From NCBI GenBank assembly GCA_016839985.1, contig JAEOTG010000082.1:1-22028 (forward strand): DNA of 22,028 nt, in the 5' to 3' direction. Made by a program: the position numbers and the translations under genes. Below are positions 6,402 to 13,571 of this stretch, piece by piece. The notes under the pieces were generated by a model. That model saw only the letters and a program-made list of their open reading frames with translations. It was not told where the DNA came from and made no database searches. This stretch comes from Candidatus Heimdallarchaeota archaeon. GTDB lineage: Archaea > Asgardarchaeota > Heimdallarchaeia > Heimdallarchaeales > Heimdallarchaeaceae. Every line of letters starts with the position of its first letter. Within the stretch, counting starts at the first letter, position 1.

Positions 6402-7007
6402 TTAATTTGAACTTAAATCAACTCTTTTTTGTTCTACAGCTTTCATTAACTCTATTGCAAAAGTTACAAAAGCTTCTTCTACTTTTTCACCTGTTTTTGC
6501 AGAAGTGATGAAAAATGAATCCTTTGGAAGATTGAGTTCTTTAACCATACTTTCAATACTTTCATCAGAAACAGCAATTTGTTCCTTGAGATCGGCTTTA
6601 TTTCCAATCAAGAAATATATTACTTCCTCCTCTACGCCTTCTAGACCTTTTTGCCACTCCTTTATAGATGCAAGAGTGTTACTGCGAGTTAAATCAAAAA
6701 CTAAGAAACAACCTCGTGCTCCACGATAAAATTTTTCTCTGACTGATGCAAATCTTTCTTGTCCTCCAATGTCACTTATTAAGAAAAGTACTTCATCCTT
6801 TATCGGTTCTTCAGAAGAATCTGTACTTTTCTTTTCTCTTTCAACAAATAGTTGTTTACTTAGAATATCAACCCCTATTGTCATCAAATAAGATGCTTGA
6901 AATCTATTGTGAACAAATCTAGTTATAAGAGAGCTTTTACCTACACCAGGATCACCTAGTAACACGATTTTGAAGATATATTTCTTCTCTTGCACCTCTT
7001 CTGTCAT
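6402..7007 (-). CDS. Rab/Ras-like small GTPase, Asgard type
   Basis: GTP-binding switch protein of 201 residues. G1 GDPGVGKSS (18-26), G2 Thr in LMTIGVD (T43), G3 DIGGQERF (79-86), G4 NKAD (136-139) and G5 TSAK (168-171) are all present, so it should bind and hydrolyse GTP; Gln83 corresponds to the catalytic Gln of Ras. Between strands 2 and 3 an acidic insertion (about 57-71) replaces the tight hairpin of Rabs. DIGGQE instead of DTAGQE is typical of Asgard GTPases. The C-terminus (KRVDLSSN) has no cysteine, so no prenyl anchor of the eukaryotic kind. Start at ATG 7005-7007 follows Shine-Dalgarno AAGGGG, with TATA-like AATAATAAATA upstream. No GAP or GEF candidate (roadblock, longin) is adjacent. 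Confidence 0.93.
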   Translation of the reverse strand: MTEEVQEKKYIFKIVLLGDPGVGKSSLITRFVHNRFQASYLMTIGVDILSKQLFVEREKKSTDSSEEPIKDEVLFLISDIGGQERFASVREKFYRGARGCFLVFDLTRSNTLASIKEWQKGLEGVEEEVIYFLIGNKADLKEQIAVSDESIESMVKELNLPKDSFFITSAKTGEKVEEAFVTFAIELMKAVEQKRVDLSSN

Positions 7008-7058
7008 GATTTTCCCCTTATTGTTCTCTTGTTTTCTTATTTATTATTAATCTTTTTC

Positions 7059-7472
7059 TCATTTCTGAAAGTTCTCTACTATTGGTTTTGCTTCATCATC
7101 AGATAATTGTGCTTTTGGAACAAGAGTCATTAATTGATCTTCAGGATATCTAGGTATTAAGTGAAAATGAATGTGTTCAATAACTTGTCCCGCATCTTTC
7201 CCATTACTTTGCAATATGTTTAAACCCGTAGCATTGACAGATTCCCTAAGTTTTTTTGCAATTATAGGGAGTTTCTTCAGAAAAGACATTTTATTCTCTG
7301 ACATATCATATAGTGTTGATACGTGCTCTTTTGGAATGTAAAGAGTATGTCCTTTTGACGCAGGAAAAAGATCTAAGAACACTAAAATTTCATCATCTTC
7401 ATATAGAGTGTGACTTGGTAACTCCTTCCTTATTATTTTGCAAAATATACATTCATCATTCATCTTTATCAT
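7059..7472 (-). CDS. HIT family nucleotide hydrolase/transferase (HINT-like)
   Basis: Histidine-triad protein predicted to hydrolyse adenylated or nucleotidyl substrates in the cytoplasm. The N-terminus NDECIFCKIIRKELPSH is the classic HINT start with CxxC, followed by LYEDDEILVFLDLFPASKGH, and the triad is HIHFHLIP with the nucleophilic central His. From ATG 7470-7472 the product is about 137 residues, normal for HINT. The frame is open further upstream to a TTG at 7512-7514 (14 extra residues lacking family features), and another ATG lies three codons in (7461-7463). The gene follows the sugar kinase by about 74 bp on the same strand and precedes the GTPase. Confidence 0.9.
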   Translation of the reverse strand: MIKMNDECIFCKIIRKELPSHTLYEDDEILVFLDLFPASKGHTLYIPKEHVSTLYDMSENKMSFLKKLPIIAKKLRESVNATGLNILQSNGKDAGQVIEHIHFHLIPRYPEDQLMTLVPKAQLSDDEAKPIVENFQK

Positions 7473-7546
7473 TTTACCATCTTTTCCATTTAGTGTACCG
7501 TGATACTTTTTCAATTTTTTTGTACTATTATTGATTTTATTGCAAA

Positions 7547-8605
7547 TTATGAGTATTCTAGTCCTTTATCTTGGAACACTAAATACGCATCTCCCCCACC
7601 TTTCGAAATAGATTCTATAACTTCCTTTTCTCTTCTTGGAGCATATGCAAGAAAAGATCCACCATTACCACTTCCTAATAGTTTACAACCTAAAGCTCCT
7701 GCTTTCTTGGATTTTTCTATTAGATTTTGCATTTTTCTAGTTACATTTTCGAAATACTTTTGCTGTAAAGTATGGTGATTATTTATCAATTCTGAGAATT
7801 TGCCCTCTTTTATTTCCCCTTTTTTCATTAGACGATATCCTGTTCTAACAACATCACGGATTCCAAGAATTCCAATTAATCTTCTTAATCCTACACTTGG
7901 GGTTTTTTCGTAAATTTCTTGTGTCTTTTTTAAAGGAAAATTAATTAAACTGAAATTCTTATTCACTTCTTCTATTTCCTTAATTCCTTGATTTATCTCT
8001 TGTTTTCTTTTTCTAATTGTCTCTACAGTTTCTTTTTTTTCGAGAGTATCCCCTATCACAAGACCTGTAAATTTTACATTCAATTTTTCATTAAAATAAG
8101 GATCTCTGCATTCTAGATACTGTACGTTACCTAAAATACTTGCAAAGTGATCCATCATACCTCCTGCTTCTCCTAAATTTACTACTTCAGCAAAATATGC
8201 TTTCAAAGCTAAATCTTTTTTAGAAGATTGGAGTTTAGCAGCTTTATCAAAAAATCCAACCAACGCTGAACAGAAAGCTGATGATGAAGAAAGTCCTTTC
8301 CCTATAGGAACACTAGAACTTACTTCTATCTCTGCACCAAAACTTCTGTTTAAGAATGGTTGGAAAATATTAAACGAAGAAGCGATATAATCTCGTTTTG
8401 ACTGAATTAATTGTAATTCATTTTTAAATTCGAGCTCTTCATTGAAATCCTTTAGATTTATTCTGATTATTCTATTATCAGTTATTCTGCCTTTAATTGT
8501 TAATCTTCGATTAACTGCAAGTGTTATAACTTCTAAACCCATATAGTCAACATCTTCACCAAAAAGACATACTCTTCCAGGAGCAGAAGCAGAAATTTTC
8601 TCCAT
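7547..8605 (-). CDS. GHMP-family sugar kinase (galactokinase-like)
   Basis: ATP-dependent small-molecule kinase. Motif 1 APGRVCLFGEDVDYMG (8-23) corresponds to the galactokinase GRVNLIGEHTDYNGG signature, motif 2 PIGKGLSSSSA (100-110) is the ATP phosphate loop, GGMMDHFAS (148-156) carries the catalytic Asp of galactokinase/mevalonate kinase types, and motif 3 KLLGSGNGGS (308-317) closes the site. EDVDYMG differs from EHTDYNGG, so the substrate may be a different sugar (for example fucose, GalNAc or glucuronate) rather than galactose. The chosen ATG 8603-8605 begins 1 nt after the deaminase stop; an in-frame upstream ATG at 8638 would overlap that gene by 32 nt and lacks family homology. Translationally coupled to the deaminase. 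Confidence 0.85.
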   Translation of the reverse strand: MEKISASAPGRVCLFGEDVDYMGLEVITLAVNRRLTIKGRITDNRIIRINLKDFNEELEFKNELQLIQSKRDYIASSFNIFQPFLNRSFGAEIEVSSSVPIGKGLSSSSAFCSALVGFFDKAAKLQSSKKDLALKAYFAEVVNLGEAGGMMDHFASILGNVQYLECRDPYFNEKLNVKFTGLVIGDTLEKKETVETIRKRKQEINQGIKEIEEVNKNFSLINFPLKKTQEIYEKTPSVGLRRLIGILGIRDVVRTGYRLMKKGEIKEGKFSELINNHHTLQQKYFENVTRKMQNLIEKSKKAGALGCKLLGSGNGGSFLAYAPRREKEVIESISKGGGDAYLVFQDKGLEYS

Positions 8606-8606
8606 T

Positions 8607-9947
8607 TTATTCAATCCACTTTTTTTGGTAGATTGCAACTTCTTCCTTTAATTTGTTAATATCTAATGTTGTAAATGTTTGTTCTTGAAAAACGATTTTA
8701 CCATCAATCATGACCATGCTGACATCTTTTCCGGAAGCTGAGTAAACCAAATGAGATATTGGTTCATAGAAAGGCAAAGCATTGACATCACTCAAATCTA
8801 CTTGAATTACATCGGCTTTTTTGCCAACTTCTATCGATCCTATATCATTATCCCAATTGATAGCTTTTGCACCCTCTATTGTAGCCATTCGTAAGATTTG
8901 TTTTGCAGGTAAGGTTCTTTCGTTGAGATACTTAATCTTTTGAAGAAACGTAGCTAATCTCATTTCTCTAAAAATATCCAAGTTGTTATTACAAGGAGCA
9001 CCATCAGTTGCTAAACCAATAATAATCCCATCTTCTAAATACCTCTTTACATCACAAATACCAGAAGCTAATTTACTATTGCTGGATGGATTATGAGAGA
9101 TTCTTGTGTTGGTTTCTTTGATTATTTTGTACTCATCATCATCTAGCCATATACCATGGGCTACAATTGTTTTACTTCCCAAAGCCCCTATATCTCTAAG
9201 AGCTCTAATATATGATTTTTTATAAATTCTTTCTACTTCTTTACATTCTGCTTTAGATTCAGAAGCATGGGTGTGTATCATTAAATCTTCATATTGATTA
9301 TGAGTTTCCACTATTAATTTCATAAGCTTTGGAGTACAAGAGAGAAGAAAACGAGCATTTAATGAATATTTTATTCGTTTGTTTTCTATTCCATGATACT
9401 GACCAATATGCTTTATAGCTTCTTCCATTACTTCATCTGCACTTTTTATCATTGATGTTGGATAACCCTGATTTGAATCCATTAGCATTTTGCCTATTCT
9501 TGTTCTTACACCACACTCGATTGCAGCTTCTACACCTTTCTCACTATCATGTGTTGTTAACATATCATTTGCAGTTGTTGTACCTGTTCTGATCATTTCT
9601 GCAAAACCAAGTAGTGAAGACACATATATTTCATTCGCTGTAAAATTAGCTTCACCAGGGAGTATCACTTCTTTCAACCAATCTAAAAGAGCTAAATCAT
9701 CAGCTTTTCCTCTTAATAACGTTTGTACACTATGACTATGTGTATTCACTAAACCAGGCATAAGGATTTTGTTTTCACCATCAATAATCTTTGATGAGCT
9801 GTAATCCTTATGAATTTCTTTTTTTGTTCCTAAAGCTGATATTATTCCATCTACAACATAGATAGCTGCATTTTTAATCACTTTGTCAGAAGGATTGCAT
9901 GTTACTAGGTGATCTGCTTCCACTATTACCTCTTTCAATCTTACCAT
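8607..9947 (-). CDS. mtaD: Amidohydrolase: MTA/SAH or 5'-deoxyadenosine deaminase (MtaD/DadD type)
   Basis: Metal-dependent deaminase of 446 residues from the ATZ/TRZ (chlorohydrolase) family, expected to deaminate adenosyl by-products such as S-adenosylhomocysteine, methylthioadenosine or 5'-deoxyadenosine. Metal ligands: H70 and H72 in NTHSH, H227 in IHTHASES, and D315 in GLATDGAPCNNNLD. H264 (VAHGIWL) and H285 (SHNPSSNSKLASG) complete the usual site. The N-terminal and C-terminal beta segments form the composite domain. Start ATG 9945-9947, divergent from the UDG gene. This fits an archaeon with radical SAM and methyltransferase enzymes, which make these by-products. Guanine deaminase or other chlorohydrolases are less likely because the SHNPxSNxKLASG motif fits MtaD/DadD best. 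Confidence 0.88.
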   Translation of the reverse strand: MVRLKEVIVEADHLVTCNPSDKVIKNAAIYVVDGIISALGTKKEIHKDYSSSKIIDGENKILMPGLVNTHSHSVQTLLRGKADDLALLDWLKEVILPGEANFTANEIYVSSLLGFAEMIRTGTTTANDMLTTHDSEKGVEAAIECGVRTRIGKMLMDSNQGYPTSMIKSADEVMEEAIKHIGQYHGIENKRIKYSLNARFLLSCTPKLMKLIVETHNQYEDLMIHTHASESKAECKEVERIYKKSYIRALRDIGALGSKTIVAHGIWLDDDEYKIIKETNTRISHNPSSNSKLASGICDVKRYLEDGIIIGLATDGAPCNNNLDIFREMRLATFLQKIKYLNERTLPAKQILRMATIEGAKAINWDNDIGSIEVGKKADVIQVDLSDVNALPFYEPISHLVYSASGKDVSMVMIDGKIVFQEQTFTTLDINKLKEEVAIYQKKWIE

Positions 9948-9961
9948 TGCTGTAATTGGGA

Positions 9962-9972
9962 ATATATTAATA
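9962..9972 (+). promoter_or_regulatory. TATA element of the UDG gene
   Basis: ATATATTAATA in the 50-60 bp divergent gap between the deaminase and UDG. It places transcription start near 9990-9995, just before the GTG/ATG starts. Confidence 0.45.
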
Positions 9973-10009
9973 AACCCTATTTTTTAGTTGTTTTATTGTG
10001 AAGAATGGG

Positions 10010-10675
10010 ATGACAAGAGAATTAGAATCACTAACTAAAAAAATTCTTGTTTGCGAGGAGTGTCATCTCAAGCTAGGGAGAACACAAGTAGTCCCAGGAA
10101 TTTATGGACCACAAAAAAGCATTTGTATTGTAGGCGAGGCTCCTGGATACTATGAAGATCAGCAAGGTTTTCCTTTCGTTGGTAAATCAGGAGAGCTTTT
10201 AGATAATATGTTAAAGGGTATTGGTTTAACAAGAGAGAAAAACGTAAGTATTCTTAATGTTATTAAATGCCGTCCCACTACAGAAAATGGACAAAATCGT
10301 ACTCCTACAGATTCAGAATTAAGATTTTGTGGCGAAAGATGGTTAGAAATGCAATTATCTTTACTTTCTCCAAAACTAATTGTTACTTTAGGTGGAATAG
10401 CTCTCAAATTTTTTATTCCTAGTGGAAAGGTTACACAACTTGCTGGACAACTTGTCAAATTCGATGAACTTAATCATATATTTGTTACATATCATCCAGC
10501 ATATATTTTAAGAAAGAAAACCTTAGAAATGATGGAAGAATATAATTCTCATTTTGAACAAATATTAAGTTTGTATCAATCAGAAACTTTAGAACAGGAT
10601 TTCAACCAAGTTACAGAAAGAGATGAGCAAGCAAGTAAAAAAACAAATCAGAAGTCACTAAAAGATTTTCTGTGA
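10010..10675 (+). CDS. udg: Family 4 uracil-DNA glycosylase (Fe-S) with C-terminal PIP box
   Basis: Removes uracil from DNA in base excision repair. Starting from GTG 9998 the frame has 225 residues; ATG 10010 removes four residues and fits the family start better. Motif A GEAPGYYEDQQGFPFVGKSG (46-65 of the long form) and motif B HPAYILRK are intact. Fe-S ligands are C19/C22 (VCEECHLK), C91 (NVIKCRPT) and C111. The region after C91 has TTENGQNRTPTDSE, a normal loop. The protein ends with a charged linker and QKSLKDFL, an archaeal PIP box for PCNA binding; a family 4 UDG of Sulfolobus is known to bind PCNA. It is transcribed away from the deaminase and followed by the phosphohexomutase on the same strand. 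Confidence 0.95.
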   Translation: MTRELESLTKKILVCEECHLKLGRTQVVPGIYGPQKSICIVGEAPGYYEDQQGFPFVGKSGELLDNMLKGIGLTREKNVSILNVIKCRPTTENGQNRTPTDSELRFCGERWLEMQLSLLSPKLIVTLGGIALKFFIPSGKVTQLAGQLVKFDELNHIFVTYHPAYILRKKTLEMMEEYNSHFEQILSLYQSETLEQDFNQVTERDEQASKKTNQKSLKDFL

Positions 10676-10699
10676 GATTTACCTTTTAGAGAAAAACAG

Positions 10700-10706
10700 T
10701 TATATG
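10700..10706 (+). promoter_or_regulatory. TATA element of the phosphohexomutase gene
   Basis: TTATATG centred about 26 nt upstream of ATG 10729, with no Shine-Dalgarno sequence next to the ATG. This is the leaderless pattern seen at other genes here. Confidence 0.45.
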
Positions 10707-10728
10707 CCACAGCGAGAGCCAAAAAATA

Positions 10729-12126
10729 ATGGACAAAGGTTTGAATTTATTCGGAACTGCAGGTATTAGAGGTCCATATGGAATCAAAGTTACAGCTGAA
10801 CTAGTTTTTGAGGTCAGTCAAGCCGTTACAAAACTATACCCTTCAAAAGGTATAGTTGTAGGTCATGATGCTAGAACTTCATCAGAATCTTTAGGTCAAT
10901 GTGCTAAAGCAGCTATTTCACTTGCAGGCGGGAAGGTTTATTTTACAGGTTTATGTACTTTCCCAGTTATAGCAAATTTAACTTTAGACATTAACCACTC
11001 TGTTGCAATTTACATAACTGCATCGCATAATCCACCTCAGGACAATGGAATTAAAGTGCTAAGAAACGGAAGAGAGTTTACAAAAGAAGAACAAAATCAA
11101 ATTGAAGAATTAATAGAGATAAGGAGAGAAGAAGGAAAATTAATTCAGCATGAACAATGGGATAATCTAATTCCTCAGAAAGAGATAGAAGAAGCTAATG
11201 AAAGATATATCAAGAGGATTATGAACGATTTAGATTTCAAAGGAGATGGAAGAAAAATAATATTGGATTGTGCTAATGGCCCAATGTCTAGTCTAGCACC
11301 AATTTTACTAACACAATTTGGTTTTCAAGCTGTAACCATAAACTCTCATATAGATGGTCATTTTCCTGGAAGGCTTGCAGAGCCCAGCCCACAGAATCTT
11401 AGCGTACTTATTGGTTTGTGTAAGAAAGAGAAAGCTTTGGGAGTTGCTTTTGATGGTGATGGTGATCGAATAGCTTTAATTAATGAAAAAGGTGAGTTTG
11501 TAGAATTATCCAGAACAAACGCTCTTTTAGCTATTTTTGCTATAGAAAAATATGGACCAGGTAAAATTGTTTTAAGTATTGACTCTTCAACTACAATAGA
11601 TAAAGCAGTGGAGGGATTGGGAGGAATAATTGTTAGAACACAGCTAGGGGAGCTTCATGGTAAAGTAAAAGAAATCATAGAAAATAAGGAAAAAGTGGTT
11701 TTTGCAGCTGAACCATGGAAACCTATTTTCCCAAATTGGGGTTTGTGGATAGATGGCTTGTATGCTTTTTCTAAATTATTGAAAGTGATAATAAAGCGTA
11801 AAACAACTGTTTCTGAAATAATGGATGATATACCTAAACATATTGCAGAGAGAAAAGCTTTTCTTGTAAACGAGGAACGTGCAGTAATAATTTATGAAAA
11901 ATGCCAACAAGCTCTTAAAGAATTCATGGAAAATGAAGAAAAACGAGTCTTAACTATAGATGGACTTCGATATGATTTAAAAGATGGTACTTGGATTTTG
12001 ATTAGAAAATCTGGTACAGAACCTAAAATCAGAATTTATTATGAATCACCTACACAAGAGAGATTTGATTGGATTGAGAATATAGTAAAGCAAATTGAAA
12101 GTATAATCAAGAATGAAGGTATTTAA
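10729..12126 (+). CDS. Phosphohexomutase (phosphomannomutase/phosphoglucosamine mutase family)
   Basis: Interconverts 1- and 6-phosphosugars for nucleotide-sugar synthesis. The four domain motifs are present: start FGTAGIRG (8-15), phosphoserine loop TASHNPP (97-103, Ser99), metal loop DGDGDR (242-247), and phosphate-binding loop RKSGTEP (426-432). The sugar-recognition loop, usually GEQSGH or GEENGG, reads AAEPWKPIFPNWGLWIDG (326-343), so substrate choice cannot be read from the classic rule; other archaeal family members also carry EPWK-like loops. 465 residues, normal length. Start at ATG 10729, preceded by TATA at about -26. The next gene begins 1 nt after its stop, using a Shine-Dalgarno site within this gene's last codons. 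Confidence 0.9.
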   Translation: MDKGLNLFGTAGIRGPYGIKVTAELVFEVSQAVTKLYPSKGIVVGHDARTSSESLGQCAKAAISLAGGKVYFTGLCTFPVIANLTLDINHSVAIYITASHNPPQDNGIKVLRNGREFTKEEQNQIEELIEIRREEGKLIQHEQWDNLIPQKEIEEANERYIKRIMNDLDFKGDGRKIILDCANGPMSSLAPILLTQFGFQAVTINSHIDGHFPGRLAEPSPQNLSVLIGLCKKEKALGVAFDGDGDRIALINEKGEFVELSRTNALLAIFAIEKYGPGKIVLSIDSSTTIDKAVEGLGGIIVRTQLGELHGKVKEIIENKEKVVFAAEPWKPIFPNWGLWIDGLYAFSKLLKVIIKRKTTVSEIMDDIPKHIAERKAFLVNEERAVIIYEKCQQALKEFMENEEKRVLTIDGLRYDLKDGTWILIRKSGTEPKIRIYYESPTQERFDWIENIVKQIESIIKNEGI

Positions 12127-12127
12127 A

Positions 12128-12505
12128 ATGGTATCTAAAACAATGAAAAGTGAATTAAGATTGGTTAATGAACGTTTGAGAATTACTCTTGTTATTCTAT
12201 TTTTTTGGGCCTTAGTTGTAACATTAGACATTACTGGAGCTATAGTATTAGAAGCTGATGGGATAAACTTCCTTGTCTATGCAATTCTAGCAACAACTTC
12301 TGTTGTTTTTCTTATACTAGCACTAGGTATCCAAATTGAACCGTTTGTAAGAGAGATGATAAAGAAAAGAAAAGAAATTGAAACATTTTGGGAAAGTAAA
12401 GAAGCACTAAAACCAAGTTTAGAAAAGAGAACCAAGATTAGTGAGATTGTATTAATAACTGCAATTATTTTAATGATGGTTTCATTGTTGTTTGTAGTGG
12501 TTTAA
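12128..12505 (+). CDS. Small three-TM membrane protein
   Basis: About 125 residues, not recognised. Predicted membrane helices at roughly 18-41 (LVILFFWALVVTLDITGAIV), 47-71 (FLVYAILATTSVVFLILALG) and 105-125 at the C-terminus (IVLITAIILMMVSLLFVVV). A positively charged segment (MIKKRKEIETFWESKEALK) lies between helices 2 and 3 and probably faces the cytoplasm. ATG 12128 is preferred over ATG 12113 because GAAGGT sits 7-8 nt upstream and the overlap with the mutase disappears. Coupled to the phosphohexomutase; convergent with the hydrolase on the other strand. Confidence 0.7.
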   Translation: MVSKTMKSELRLVNERLRITLVILFFWALVVTLDITGAIVLEADGINFLVYAILATTSVVFLILALGIQIEPFVREMIKKRKEIETFWESKEALKPSLEKRTKISEIVLITAIILMMVSLLFVVV

Positions 12506-12522
12506 TTCTAATTGGATGATTA

Positions 12523-13506
12523 TTACTCTCTGCTTAGCTGCTTTTCGAATTCAGCTAAAGAAGGAGGAATCCCATCCTCTTTCAATACTTTTGAAAATTC
12601 TAACACTACTATTCCCATTAAACGTTCTCTTCTTGATTCGTCAGTTTTCATAAAGATAAATCTACCATTAGGAATCTCTTTTGCTGTTTTTGGATAATCT
12701 GTTTGTTCATGAATTTTGTCTTTGGTTCCATTATTAACGAATACTTCCTCTTCTATTGCAGACAATTTTCCGAATAATTCAAAGTCTTTTACAGCAAGTG
12801 AAGCTTTTTTCCATTTCCATGCTTCTGCTTCTCTAATAAAGGCTTCAGCTCTTTTCCTCTGAACTTCCTCTTTCATCCCGTTTAATTGCATCTTCTTAAA
12901 AATAGGTTTTACTATCTCGGCAGCAAAAACAGGTAGGAAGGGAGCGACATATTTTAAGATCCACTTTGGAAACCATAAGGTATGCATAGGGTCATGTGTA
13001 ATTATTGTAGGTGCGTTTATTATTTTGTTAATTAGTCCATGTAGAACTATTGCTCCGCCCCAACAAGTACCAAACAACACAAAATCGGTTTTGTCAAGAT
13101 CTAGGTGGTTAATAACATCTTGAACATCTTTTGCTTTTTGATCCATGTCCATTTTTGCCTTCTTTCTATCTATTCTACTAGTGTGTTTTTCTCTCGTTTC
13201 AATATAATAGAACTCCACCAAATCGTGAACAACTTCGTAATAATCAACGTATCCTTCTGGAAGACCACCCCAACCAGGAACAAACACAACAGGTCTCTTC
13301 GAAATCGGGTTTTTAGGTTTTATATGCAATACCCTTATCTCACCATCATCAACAGGAACATAAAAACTCTCACTTATTCCTTCATCCCAGAAATTAGGAG
13401 TTTCTCTTCTTGTTGCTTCAAGCATCTTATGTATTTTTTTCTCTTTTTCTTTGGAAATTGTTAGCTCAGGAGGTAGTTGTACTGGAACATTTTTTTTCTT
13501 TGCCAT
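12523..13506 (-). CDS. Alpha/beta-hydrolase fold protein with Cys nucleophile, catalytic His not seen
   Basis: 327 residues. Strand and oxyanion segment PVVFVPGWGGLPEGY (72-86), then nucleophile elbow FGTCWGG (145-151) in which Cys148 takes the usual Ser position, as in PHA synthases and dienelactone hydrolase. A possible acid residue lies in NNGTKDKIHEQTD (about 265-277). The place where the catalytic His normally sits reads MKTDESRRERLMG, with no His, so activity as a normal esterase is doubtful. It carries a lid-like insertion, THDPMHTLWFPKW to KPIFKKM. Start at ATG 13504-13506 with GAGG 7-8 nt upstream. It lies 65 bp after the MFS transporter on the same strand. Weakly similar in pattern to PhaC-like hydrolases; function unknown. 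Confidence 0.75.
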   Translation of the reverse strand: MAKKKNVPVQLPPELTISKEKEKKIHKMLEATRRETPNFWDEGISESFYVPVDDGEIRVLHIKPKNPISKRPVVFVPGWGGLPEGYVDYYEVVHDLVEFYYIETREKHTSRIDRKKAKMDMDQKAKDVQDVINHLDLDKTDFVLFGTCWGGAIVLHGLINKIINAPTIITHDPMHTLWFPKWILKYVAPFLPVFAAEIVKPIFKKMQLNGMKEEVQRKRAEAFIREAEAWKWKKASLAVKDFELFGKLSAIEEEVFVNNGTKDKIHEQTDYPKTAKEIPNGRFIFMKTDESRRERLMGIVVLEFSKVLKEDGIPPSLAEFEKQLSRE

Positions 13507-13571
13507 TATCTTTCCTCATTTTTGTCTTATTATTAGTCTTTTCATTATCCAAAGTTTAACCAAATTCTCTC

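Noticed and set aside
7473..7514. TTG-started N-terminal extension of the HIT protein
   Set aside because: The extra residues lie before the conserved HINT start and the first ATG is 7472; kept only as an alternative.
8606..8638. Upstream ATG for the GHMP kinase at 8638
   Set aside because: Would overlap the deaminase by 32 nt and adds residues outside the family homology; ATG 8605 fits better.
10159..10458. Antisense open frame within the UDG gene
   Set aside because: Shadow of the conserved UDG frame; no start signal and no recognisable motif.
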